DNA of 64,000 bases from GCA-002282575 sp964519885 (GTDB lineage Bacteria; Pseudomonadota; Gammaproteobacteria; Thiomicrospirales; Thiomicrospiraceae): the NCBI GenBank assembly GCA_964519885.1, contig CAZFLX010000012.1:6656-70655 (forward strand), written 5' to 3'. Positions 45,820 to 53,588 of the stretch are shown piece by piece. The notes below the pieces were generated by a model that made no database searches, was not told the origin of the DNA, and saw only the letters and a program-made list of their open reading frames with translations. The number at the start of each line of letters is the position of its first letter. The stretch's first letter is position 1. A program made the translations under genes and the position numbers.

Positions 45820-46229
45820 TGAACAGATTTATTACCCTTGCTTTATCCGTAATTATCTTGTCATGGAATGTTCAAGCTGAATCCTTAGAAAGATTACTGA
45901 CCACACCACAACAACGAGCACAGATTGACACTGAACGCTGGCAAGCGAAAAACCCACAGGCGGCAGTGAGTCAATCAACGGATGCACCAACACTGCAGCG
46001 CAAGCTGATTTTTGAAGCCTTGCTTAAAACCGAACAAGGGTATAGTATCTGGATTAACGGCCAGTTGATTGAAAGGAAGCAAAGACTTTACGGTATATCA
46101 ATAGACCCAAGCCAAGTTCGGCTGGGCGTTTTACCGCTTAAAACTCCCTCTGGTAATCGACGACTGGCTTTAGGTCAGGTATATTGGATTGACCAAGACA
46201 AGGTATTAGAGCCTTATGAAAAACCCTAG
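45819..46229 (+). CDS. PilP/MshK-like periplasmic protein
   Basis: A 136-residue protein with a cleavable signal peptide ending QAES near residue 20. The C-terminal 80 residues contain YSIWINGQLIERKQRLYGI and QVRLGVLPLKT, a small beta domain like MshK/PilP or GspC HR. GTG at 45816 is an alternative start; ATG at 45819 in TGATG gives coupling. It probably contacts the secretin from the inner membrane complex. Confidence 0.6.
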   Translation: MNRFITLALSVIILSWNVQAESLERLLTTPQQRAQIDTERWQAKNPQAAVSQSTDAPTLQRKLIFEALLKTEQGYSIWINGQLIERKQRLYGISIDPSQVRLGVLPLKTPSGNRRLALGQVYWIDQDKVLEPYEKP

Positions 46230-47070
46230 TGTTCAGCGTCAACAAGGCGCCGCCTTACTGATGATGATGTTGGCATTAATTGCCATCAGTAGTGCTTTGG
46301 CTTATCAATTTTTGGGCGATTTGGGTCAAAAGCTAAAGAGGCAGAATAATGAGAAAGTGGTTGAAAGTCTGGTAACGGCTAAAGAAAACCTGTTAAGTTT
46401 TACAGAAAGTATTCCTGAACTTTATGGTGACAACAAAAGCCCAGGTTTCTTTTTATGTCCCGATATGAATCCGCTTACGAATGCCAATAGTGGTTCATCA
46501 AGCGGAAGCTGCGCTTGGTCTAGCAGTAATGCAATAGGGCGTCTGCCTTCTATTAAGAAAGATGATTCGAGCACAACTAACATCAATGAATTTTTCTTTT
46601 TCGCTCCGGCAGAGAAAAATGGTGGATATTCGTTGTGGTATGCGATTGACGATTTATATAGAAACAGTAATACCGCTACGACTAATCCACTTGATTTGAC
46701 ACCTACCATGACCTTAGATGGTAATGCGGTGGTGGCCGTGATTATTGCCGCCAACTCACCTTTGTCGGGTCAAATTAACAACCAAGCTAAACAACAACAA
46801 AGAGTGAGAACCGAGGCCGCAAATTTGCAATGGGATGATCATATAGAGTCATTTACTTCTGGTACAGCGTTTGTCTCTCGTAAGCAAAGAGAAAATGACT
46901 TGTTCAATGATCAGATTATTGCCATTACCAAAACAGAATTAGATTCTGTCTTGAAAAAGAAAGTGTGTGAACAAGCCAGAAAAGATGATTATTGCAATAC
47001 GCCACCAACATGGTTTTCAACTTATGGATGGTCGACACATATTTGCCCAACAGCGAGCAAATGTAATTAA
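46216..47070 (+). CDS. PilX/GspK-like minor pilin
   Basis: A 284-residue protein overlapping the upstream gene by 14 nt. Residues 9-30 read RQQGAALLMMMLALIAISSAL: a short basic leader, Gly at the cleavage point, then a hydrophobic helix lacking the Glu5 of major pilins, as in PilX/GspK-type minor pilins. The rest is a soluble domain with Cys residues near 81 and 99 and a Cys-rich end. It probably primes or caps the pseudopilus. Confidence 0.65.
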   Translation: MKNPSVQRQQGAALLMMMLALIAISSALAYQFLGDLGQKLKRQNNEKVVESLVTAKENLLSFTESIPELYGDNKSPGFFLCPDMNPLTNANSGSSSGSCAWSSSNAIGRLPSIKKDDSSTTNINEFFFFAPAEKNGGYSLWYAIDDLYRNSNTATTNPLDLTPTMTLDGNAVVAVIIAANSPLSGQINNQAKQQQRVRTEAANLQWDDHIESFTSGTAFVSRKQRENDLFNDQIIAITKTELDSVLKKKVCEQARKDDYCNTPPTWFSTYGWSTHICPTASKCN

Positions 47071-47096
47071 ATATGCCGCGTAAAGAGAATATGACA

Positions 47097-48011
47097 ATGA
47101 AAAACCATACTAACATTCGCGGATTTACCTTGGTAGAAATGGCTGTCGTGTTGACAATAGTTGGTTTGTTGTTAGCAGGCGGCATGAATTTATTGTCTGG
47201 TTCAACAGATACCGCTAAGTATAAAGAAACTCAAAACCAAATGGCTGAAGTTAAAGAAGTCTTAATTAATTATTACATACAATTTGGTCGTTTACCTTGT
47301 CCTGATACTGGTGTAGATGGTATTGAGGAGTCTAGTTGTGTAACAGGTGGAACTTTAAGAGGATTTCTACCCCATGTTACTCTGGGTTTAGGTGGTAGTG
47401 GTGATGCCTGGGGGGAGAGGTTTAAGTATGTTGTCAGTCCTAAATTTACCGCTGTAACGACACCTCCGGCTATTTGTACTGATACAACGCCCAGAACAAT
47501 TTCCCCAGCAACAGATGCGATCGTGATTAATGACTTGCAAGCAACACCACAAAAACTGGCTGAATTTTCAGCCTTTGCCTTATTATCCACAGGTAAAAAT
47601 GGTCGTCAATCGAACTCGGGTATGACAGGTGCTTTTACCAATAATGGTGGATGCAGTGGTTTGAACACCTTGGAGCAAGAAAATTGTGATGATGATTCTG
47701 TGTTGAGATATGGAACTCAGAGAGTTGATGGCAATAGTGTTACTTTCGATGATACGGTGGTTTGGGTTAGCGATATTCAACTGATTGGTCTGCTCAAGAA
47801 GTCGGGAGCGTGTTCGGGTGCTACGTCAGGATCAACAGGCTCAACAGGATCAGGGGGTTCGTCTTCTTCTGGAGGAGGGTCTGGTTCATCCGGATCAAGT
47901 AATTCCGGTGGAGGCTGTAGTGTCGCACACACTGGTAATGATATTGGCTTGTTATTGTTATTGTTGTTTGCTGTTTTCGGTTTGTTTTTTAAGTCCTTAA
48001 CCAAGGAATGA
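47097..48011 (+). CDS. Prepilin-like protein with a C-terminal Cys/hydrophobic sorting tail
   Basis: A 304-residue protein; ATG at 47097 has AAAGAGA 8 nt upstream and gives a nine-residue leader (47073 and 47091 are alternatives). The N-terminus RGFTLVEMAVVLTIVGLLLAG is a type IV prepilin signal with Glu5. A folded head follows to about residue 230. Then comes a ~40-residue Gly/Ser linker, GGGCS (Cys274), a hydrophobic run (GLLLLLLFAVFGLFF) and a basic end KSLTKE. That tail matches MYXO-CTERM/JDVT-CTERM-type sorting signals, which have an invariant Cys. The next gene is a CPBP protease, translated from a site inside this gene's end. Head is paralogous to the protein at 48452. Confidence 0.85.
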   Translation: MKNHTNIRGFTLVEMAVVLTIVGLLLAGGMNLLSGSTDTAKYKETQNQMAEVKEVLINYYIQFGRLPCPDTGVDGIEESSCVTGGTLRGFLPHVTLGLGGSGDAWGERFKYVVSPKFTAVTTPPAICTDTTPRTISPATDAIVINDLQATPQKLAEFSAFALLSTGKNGRQSNSGMTGAFTNNGGCSGLNTLEQENCDDDSVLRYGTQRVDGNSVTFDDTVVWVSDIQLIGLLKKSGACSGATSGSTGSTGSGGSSSSGGGSGSSGSSNSGGGCSVAHTGNDIGLLLLLLFAVFGLFFKSLTKE

Positions 48012-48012
48012 C

Positions 48013-48441
48013 ATGACTTTGACAATAAGCATTTTAGCTTGTTTTGCTCGTTGGCTCATACTTATTTCTATCGGTTTACTAGGAGCTAAGATCGCTGCTT
48101 CAAATGGCTTTAAGTTGCAGCTAACAGATTTTTGGCTGTTTTTGGTAATGATAATTGTGATGCCTGTTATAGAAACATTGGTGTTTAATCGATGGTTACA
48201 GCAAGGCTTTATAAATTATCGCTTTAAAAAAAAGGCTACACCACAGCAGACTTACGTTTTTTCCATATTACTGATGGCGGGTGCTTTTAGCCTTTCACAC
48301 ATTGGTTATGGTGCAGATGTGTTTTTATGGTGGTTAATACCCGCCACTGCATTAGGCGTTTTTTGGGTTTATTGTCCCAATTTATGGGTAGTATCTAGTG
48401 TCCATGCTTTATGGAATTTAAGTTTATGGCTAGTCAGTTGA
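48013..48441 (+). CDS. CPBP-family glutamic intramembrane protease (sorting-enzyme candidate)
   Basis: A 142-residue integral membrane protein with about four hydrophobic segments. Catalytic-type motifs of the CPBP (CAAX protease/bacteriocin-processing) family are present: Glu and Arg in PVIETLVFNRWLQ, His in FSLSHIGYG, and HALWN in the final helix. It is small for the family. AAGGA at 48003-48007 lies inside the end of the upstream gene, 1 nt away, so the two are probably made together. The MrtJ/myxosortase group of CPBP proteases is thought to cleave Cys-containing C-terminal sorting tails; this gene is adjacent to exactly such a target. Function is inferred from adjacency. Confidence 0.82.
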   Translation: MTLTISILACFARWLILISIGLLGAKIAASNGFKLQLTDFWLFLVMIIVMPVIETLVFNRWLQQGFINYRFKKKATPQQTYVFSILLMAGAFSLSHIGYGADVFLWWLIPATALGVFWVYCPNLWVVSSVHALWNLSLWLVS

Positions 48442-48451
48442 GCGAGAAAAA

Positions 48452-49798
48452 ATGTTAAGTAAATCGAGTCGCCAAAAGGGATTTACCTTAATCGAGGCGA
48501 GTATCGCATTGGTGGTGGTAGGGCTACTCATTATGGGTGGTGTTAAATTAATGACATCCTCTTCTGATGTGTCAAAATACAAATCAACCGAGCAGCAATT
48601 GTTAGAAATTCAACAAGGATTGACCAGTTATTACACACAATTTAGGCGTTTGCCCTGTCCTGATGTTGGTGCCGATGGTATGGAAGATTCGATCTCTGGT
48701 GGTTGTTCAAGTAACAGGGGGTTTTTGCCTCACGTAACCCTAGGAATGGGTGGCAATGGAGATGCTTGGGGTGAACGATTTAAGTACGTTATTAGCCCAA
48801 AATTTGTTCTGCCAGATGCAACACCTCCTACAATTTGCTACAGCACAACGATGAGAGAAGCTACGGGTAAAGTATCCATATACGATTTAACGGTTCCATT
48901 GCCGACAGCAGGGCCAAACATTACAGATTTCGCTGCATTTGCAGTGTTATCCACCGGTAAAAATGGACCTCAAACCAATTCAGGTATGACAAAAGCTTTT
49001 AGTAATGATGGTGGTTGTGCTTCGGTTAATGAACGAGAAAGAGAAAACTGTAATGATGATTCAATCCTGAGAACGGGTACAGCGATGACGGACGGCAACA
49101 GTGTTATTTTCGATGATATGCTGGTGTGGATCGGTGACATGCAGTTGGTTTCGTTATTGAGACAAACAGGTGCGTGCGATGTAACCAACGAGTCGACAGG
49201 ATTTGATCCGAGTAAACCTACAGATACTGAATTTGAAATTGATGCTTACAACATTAAAGGTGATTATGATTCTAAAAAAGATAAAATACCAGATGACAAA
49301 AACAAGGTAGTTATTGAAGGTGATATCAAGAAAGATTTAGACATGAAAGGCGGCGATAATATACTTTTAGTCAAAGGGAGTATGTCTAATGATTCTGATG
49401 AAAACATCTTGATAACTGGTTCTGGAAACGACATTATTCGTTTTGAGGAAGGAGTTTTTGAGTCAATTAGTACAGGATCTGGTAATGATCAGCTTGAAAT
49501 TGAGGGTAGCGTCGATTTATATTCATCCCGTACCGATGACTCTATTGATATGGGGGCAGGTAATGATCAAATTCGAATTTATGGAAATGTCAGTGATTCA
49601 CTAATATTATTGGGTTCTGGTGAAAATACAATATTTATTGGTGGAACGATTAGTAGCGGAGTCAGAATTACGGCAAAAGACGGTACGGGAATTCTTTATT
49701 ATAATTCTTCCACTAAGCCAAGCAGTTCAGCACTGACGCTTGGTTCCACCGTAACTATTAAATGTAGAATTAACAATGCATGGACTGATTGCCCTTGA
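48452..49798 (+). CDS. Prepilin-like protein with RTX-like C-terminal repeats
   Basis: A 448-residue protein. The leader MLSKSSRQKG is followed by FTLIEASIALVVVGLLIMGG, a prepilin signal with Glu5. Residues ~35-245 are paralogous to the head of the protein at 47097 (shared RRLPCPDVGADG, RGFLPHVTLGMGG, GDAWGERFKYV, TGKNG ... NSGMT). Instead of the sorting tail it has a ~200-residue acidic C-terminus with GSGNDIIRFEEG, GSGNDQLEIEG, GAGNDQIRIYG and GSGENTIFIGG, resembling hemolysin-type (RTX) calcium-binding beta-roll repeats. It ends with a Cys pair (KCRINNAWTDCP). It may be a large pilus-tip or adhesin-like pilin. Confidence 0.82.
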   Translation: MLSKSSRQKGFTLIEASIALVVVGLLIMGGVKLMTSSSDVSKYKSTEQQLLEIQQGLTSYYTQFRRLPCPDVGADGMEDSISGGCSSNRGFLPHVTLGMGGNGDAWGERFKYVISPKFVLPDATPPTICYSTTMREATGKVSIYDLTVPLPTAGPNITDFAAFAVLSTGKNGPQTNSGMTKAFSNDGGCASVNERERENCNDDSILRTGTAMTDGNSVIFDDMLVWIGDMQLVSLLRQTGACDVTNESTGFDPSKPTDTEFEIDAYNIKGDYDSKKDKIPDDKNKVVIEGDIKKDLDMKGGDNILLVKGSMSNDSDENILITGSGNDIIRFEEGVFESISTGSGNDQLEIEGSVDLYSSRTDDSIDMGAGNDQIRIYGNVSDSLILLGSGENTIFIGGTISSGVRITAKDGTGILYYNSSTKPSSSALTLGSTVTIKCRINNAWTDCP

Positions 49799-49825
49799 TC
49801 ATAATGATAAGGGTGAAAATAAAAA

Positions 49826-49855
49826 AAGCCGTTTTGAAACGGCTTGGTTTTTTTC
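49826..49855 (+). terminator. Terminator after the pilus operon
   Basis: AAGCCGTTT pairs with AAACGGCTT across 2 nt (49826-49845), flanked by A-run and T-run on either side, so it could act in both directions. Confidence 0.88.
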
Positions 49856-49892
49856 AAATATTGCAGCTGTTAGCGATTAAATAAATGCTATT

Positions 49893-51121
49893 GGGCACCT
49901 CTAAAAACCTCTAGTCTTAAAAGCTGTTAAAATACCAACAGATTTTTGTGGAAGTCGCCTATGAACTTATTTGACCTTTTTGCCCATGAACATAGAGCCA
50001 AACGAATAGATCAAAAAGACCCATTATTAGCTTTAGATGAACTAATCGATTTCAAACCTCTCGTTGAGGTTGTGGACAAAACCGCCCCGCGCAAACGATC
50101 CGAAAAGGGTGGCAGACCGCCATACCCAACAGAGATTATGCTACGTGTCATCATTCTTAAACGCTTGAACAATCTATCCAATGATCAAATGGAGTTCATG
50201 CTCAATGACCGCATGAGTTTTCAACGTTTTACCAAATTAACCCATTCACCCAATATTCCCGACGCTAACACCATCTGGGTATTTGAAGAGCGAATTGGTG
50301 AAAAGACGGCAAAGGCACTGTTTGAAGCGGTTGAGCGCCAGATAAGACTCAGTGGTTACAGTGCCCGCAAAGGTCAAATTGTGGATGCAACCCTTGTTCC
50401 CGTACCCAAGCAACGCATCAGCAGTAAAGAAAAAGAGATTGCCGAGCAAAAAGCCATGCCTATAGAATGGCCAGCACATAAGCGCGCACAAAAAGACATT
50501 GATGCTAGCTGGACGAGCAAACATGGCAAGCACTACTTTGGTTACAAAATGGGAGTTAATGTTGATGTGCGTTGTAAAGTCATACGAGCCATTGACCTGA
50601 GCACAGCGAAGGAGCACGACATTCAGCAGTTGGACAATCTCATTGATATGAACAACACAAATCGAGATTTCTTTGCCGATAAGGGTTATGCGAGTCAATC
50701 AAAAGAGAAGATGCTCACCGACAAAGGACTCAATCCTCGGGTACAGCACAAAAAAGCCAAAGGCAAACCCATGGGTAAACAGCTAGAAAAACGAAACAAA
50801 ACCATTGCTAAAACACGCTCACGTGTTGAACACGTATTTGGCGCCATGGAACAAATGGGCGGAAAATGCATCCGAGTGATTGGACAACAACGAGCCAATT
50901 TTGTCATGACGATGATGGCGACTGTGTACAATCTAAAACGTTTCATCTTTCTGCAGAAAAGTGGATTTAGGGCATTTGGATAAGTAGCAGGGATTACTGC
51001 GTCCAAAGATTGCCAAAACGATCAGAAATCATAAACCAATGACGAAAAGACATCGTGTTTTTCGTTAAAAAGTGCGGTTTCTATGAAAACTGAGCAAAAT
51101 TTCGGGTAATTAGAGGTGCCC
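49893..51121. mobile_element. IS5-family insertion sequence
   Basis: About 1.23 kb bounded by the inverted repeats GGGCACCTCTAA at 49893-49904 and its complement TTAGAGGTGCCC at 51110-51121 (12 perfect bases, with a few more matches inside). It contains one intact transposase gene. I could not identify a convincing target-site duplication in the flanks (left CTATT, right TCTTG). Around 140 bp of non-coding sequence lies between the transposase stop and the right end. Confidence 0.85.
49961..50983 (+). CDS. IS5-family transposase
   Basis: A 340-residue DDE transposase. ATG at 49961 has GGAAG 6 nt upstream; TTG at 49946 is an unlikely alternative. The N-terminal DUF772-like domain contains KGGRPPYPTEIMLRV. 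The catalytic residues lie in QIVDATLVP, FFADKGYAS and RVEHVFGAM. The frame is intact, so the element may still be active. It inserted just beyond the terminator of the pilus operon. Confidence 0.93.
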   Translation: MNLFDLFAHEHRAKRIDQKDPLLALDELIDFKPLVEVVDKTAPRKRSEKGGRPPYPTEIMLRVIILKRLNNLSNDQMEFMLNDRMSFQRFTKLTHSPNIPDANTIWVFEERIGEKTAKALFEAVERQIRLSGYSARKGQIVDATLVPVPKQRISSKEKEIAEQKAMPIEWPAHKRAQKDIDASWTSKHGKHYFGYKMGVNVDVRCKVIRAIDLSTAKEHDIQQLDNLIDMNNTNRDFFADKGYASQSKEKMLTDKGLNPRVQHKKAKGKPMGKQLEKRNKTIAKTRSRVEHVFGAMEQMGGKCIRVIGQQRANFVMTMMATVYNLKRFIFLQKSGFRAFG

Positions 51122-51434
51122 TCTTGTCTTATCCACGTTTATGCTCCTGTATAATTTAATCTATTATACCCATACCGCTCAAAACTAGCATTAAGCTATT
51201 AAATTAAGTGATCATGCGTTTGGTGTCTTGTGCTGTATGTGGGGGCATGATGTACTAAAAATGGTCTAAAACGTGGGGGTATAGCCTTTATGCCCCCAAT
51301 TATGCCCCCACTTTTTCGGGCTGTAAAGGTACTTTATGATACTGCAAAAAAACGCTATAAAACTGTAAACTGTTGATTTTTATTATTTTAAGACAATAAA
51401 AAACCGTAAAAAACGGCTTGATTTTTGTTAGTTG
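51122..51434. other. Non-coding stretch between the IS and ssrA with GTGGGGGCAT repeats
   Basis: 313 bp with no supportable gene. It holds four copies of a ~10-bp motif: GTGGGGGCAT at 51239-51248 and GTGGGGGTAT at 51273-51282 (direct), and ATGCCCCCA at 51290-51298 and ATGCCCCCAC at 51302-51311 (inverted). These lie next to the 3' end of ssrA, a common integration site. They could be integrase or excisionase arm sites left by a lost island. Confidence 0.5.
51395..51420 (-). terminator. Terminator of ssrA
   Basis: Read on the minus strand, CCGT pairs with ACGG across a U-rich loop and is followed by a T-run (51404-51416 is the stem-loop). It lies just downstream of the tmRNA 3' end. Confidence 0.6.
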
Positions 51435-51780
51435 TGGAAGCGGGGGGAGTTGAACCCCCGTCCGGAAACGCTTAACTATCGGTTCTACATGTGTAGTCTG
51501 TTTATTGTTCTTGTTGCCACTAAACCCAACAGACAGGGAAAGTAGCAACACAGCCTAAAAAGTTTAACCATTGCTTCTAGGCATCACAATGGCGGTCTGA
51601 TGTGCATTACCTTGGTTGACCCGCCCATCAGCGAGCGAATGCCAAGGACTCAGCCTTAAGCGGCTAGAGCGAAGTTTTCGTCGTTTGCGACTATATTTTG
51701 TCAAATGGATTTACGAGGTACTCGACACCCTCGACATGCCCCTTTAGCCTTACTATCCCCGTCGAAGCCAGTACGCCCCC
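51435..51780 (-). ncRNA. ssrA: Transfer-messenger RNA (tmRNA)
   Basis: On the minus strand. The 5' end GGGGGCG followed by TACTGGCTTCGACGGGG is the conserved tmRNA start. The 3' end contains the T-arm GGGGGTTCAACTCCCCC and CGCTTCC, which pairs with the 5' end (with two G-U pairs) to close the tRNA-like acceptor stem. The resume codon and tag reading frame at 51656-51688 read ANDENFALAA then stop. Length is 346 nt to the discriminator A. CCA is not encoded: the genome continues ACAAC after the stem. tmRNA rescues stalled ribosomes and tags the nascent chain for proteolysis. Confidence 0.96.
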
Positions 51781-51885
51781 AAAGGTGTAACACAAAGGTT
51801 ATAAGATCATAATAAGGCTTGCTAGCTGAATATTCAACCTTCTAAAAAATTATTTTCTAAATTGGCTGTGCTGAAAGCAGATCAT

Positions 51886-53550
51886 TCATTCAAGCAACTC
51901 GGCTAATGGTCTGGGTGGATGCAGAACAAATCCCTGCACATAGTCAATGCCATGTTGTTGCAACCATTCGTAAACTTCAAATTTTTCAACTTGTTGGGCA
52001 ATGGTTTGCAGGTTAGATTTCAAACATAAAGACTGAATCGCACGAACAAGCGTCTCGGCATAGTCGGATGTGGTTAAGGAATTAATCAGTTTTCCTTCAA
52101 TTTTAGCAATGCTGATAGGAAGCTTAGATAAACGCTCAAAAGCGGTCAAATTAGCATCCAAGTCATCAACAGCAAAGACACAACCCAACTGAGCAAGTCG
52201 TTTCATGACCTGTTCGGTGTGGGACAAATTGTTCAGAATAGAGTTCTCGCTGACCTCAAAGCAAAGGATTTGTGGGGGTAGAGAATAGTTAATCAGTAGT
52301 GCTTCGAGTGCATCACAAAACGCCTGACTAGAGAAAGAATAAGCCGAAAGGTTTACATGAATACGAGAAAAAGCGTTTAACAGTGCTGGATTATCAAGTA
52401 ATTGTTCCAATAGTTGCTGTACCACCCATAAATCGAGTTGGGTGATTAAGCCACTTTTTTCAAATAGGGGCAAAAAGCTAGCAGGTTCTTTTATTTGTCC
52501 GTATTCGTTTTGGTAACGGAGTAAAATCTCACCAACTGGGGCTAATCCTTGTGTCGATTCTATGGTTTGATAGTAAAGCTGAAATTCATTATTATGCAAG
52601 GCGGCATTTAAGGCAATCAGTTCACGATTAAACGCTTGGTAGTTCGTTTGATTGAAAACAGCAACGGTATTACGCCCTGCTTTTTTGGCTTGATAGGTTG
52701 CACTCTCAACTTGATGTAAGAGTTCGATAATACTTTCAGGACTTTCAGTATGAATGGCCGTGATACCAATACTGGCTGTTACTGGCCAATTGCCTTGTTC
52801 AATGTCTAAATGCATTTGTTCAATGTGTTGACGTAAATGATCGGCGATTTGTTGGGCGCGTTCAATTTGACAGTGAGATAACAGAATCAAAAACTGATCC
52901 GTATGGTTGCGTGATAAATGATCGGTGGCTCTCAGCAAACTTTTGAGTAGCTGTGCTAACTGAATTAACAGTTCATCCCCAAAACAGTTGCCTGCGAGTT
53001 CATTAAGCTGTTTAAAATGATCAATATCAACCAGTAACAAAGCATGCTGACTGTGATCTCGTTTTGCCGTTAAGATCAGTTGACGGCAGTGTTGATCAAA
53101 TTCGAATCGATTAAAAAGCCCCGTTAACAAGTCGTGGCTGGCATTCCAAGAGAGTTGCTTACGTGAAAATCTGGCTAAGCGCACATCATGAATGGTTAGT
53201 AATACGCCATTGACGATTCCAGATGCCAGTAATGGCGTTGCCATCACTTCAACCGGTAATTCAGTGAGACCATCTTGACCGATTAATAGTGCATTACTGC
53301 CGGCATTTGCGGGCTCTCCGCTCGTCATAGCCTTAACGCCCAAGCAGGGTATGGCTTCATCGTTTGTTTCATCAACCAAACAAATCACATCAGAAAGTCG
53401 TTGATCCAACACTTGTTCAAGACTTGTTGTTAAGATTTTCTCTGCAGCGGGATTGATGAACTTAATGAGACCTTGTGCATCAGCCACCACGATCGCATCG
53501 GGTAGTGCATGAATGATTTGTTTAATCCGAATATCCGGTGCATTGAACAT
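51886..53550 (-). CDS. PAS-GGDEF-EAL protein with degenerate catalytic motifs
   Basis: A 554-residue protein on the minus strand, no membrane segment visible. PAS domain: residues ~5-120. GGDEF-like domain: ~130-300; the fold motifs DIDHFKQLN and GDELL are present but the active-site GGDEF is NHTDQF (215-220). EAL-like domain: ~310-550; EIL at 341-343 replaces EAL, the DD pair is kept at 462-463, KIE (483-485) replaces KID, and QQVE (519-522) replaces the EGVE loop. Diguanylate cyclase activity is very unlikely, and phosphodiesterase activity is doubtful. It may act as a c-di-GMP or protein-binding receptor. Confidence 0.88.
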   Translation of the reverse strand: MFNAPDIRIKQIIHALPDAIVVADAQGLIKFINPAAEKILTTSLEQVLDQRLSDVICLVDETNDEAIPCLGVKAMTSGEPANAGSNALLIGQDGLTELPVEVMATPLLASGIVNGVLLTIHDVRLARFSRKQLSWNASHDLLTGLFNRFEFDQHCRQLILTAKRDHSQHALLLVDIDHFKQLNELAGNCFGDELLIQLAQLLKSLLRATDHLSRNHTDQFLILLSHCQIERAQQIADHLRQHIEQMHLDIEQGNWPVTASIGITAIHTESPESIIELLHQVESATYQAKKAGRNTVAVFNQTNYQAFNRELIALNAALHNNEFQLYYQTIESTQGLAPVGEILLRYQNEYGQIKEPASFLPLFEKSGLITQLDLWVVQQLLEQLLDNPALLNAFSRIHVNLSAYSFSSQAFCDALEALLINYSLPPQILCFEVSENSILNNLSHTEQVMKRLAQLGCVFAVDDLDANLTAFERLSKLPISIAKIEGKLINSLTTSDYAETLVRAIQSLCLKSNLQTIAQQVEKFEVYEWLQQHGIDYVQGFVLHPPRPLAELLE

Positions 53551-53588
53551 AGGTTTTCATCTCCAGCGCACGGACGGCGTAAAGTGGT

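Noticed and set aside
46422..47185. Minus-strand frames opposite the minor pilin gene
   Set aside because: The plus-strand genes overlap each other in operon style and carry pilin signals, so the antisense frames are by-products of codon use.
47785..48025. Frames in the Gly/Ser linker region of the pilin gene (71 and 82 residues)
   Set aside because: They arise from the repetitive linker codons; the Pro/Asp-rich minus-strand product is a direct mirror of the Gly/Ser stretch.
50246..51006. Two minus-strand frames of 150 and 103 residues in the insertion sequence
   Set aside because: They lie opposite the intact transposase and its 3' end, without family features.
51435..51500. Apparent tRNA gene signal
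   Set aside because: The T-arm and acceptor-like sequence belong to the tRNA-like end of tmRNA.
51300..51551. 83-residue minus-strand reading frame
   Set aside because: It overlaps the 3' end and tRNA-like part of ssrA and the repeat cluster; no ribosome binding site and no recognisable protein features.
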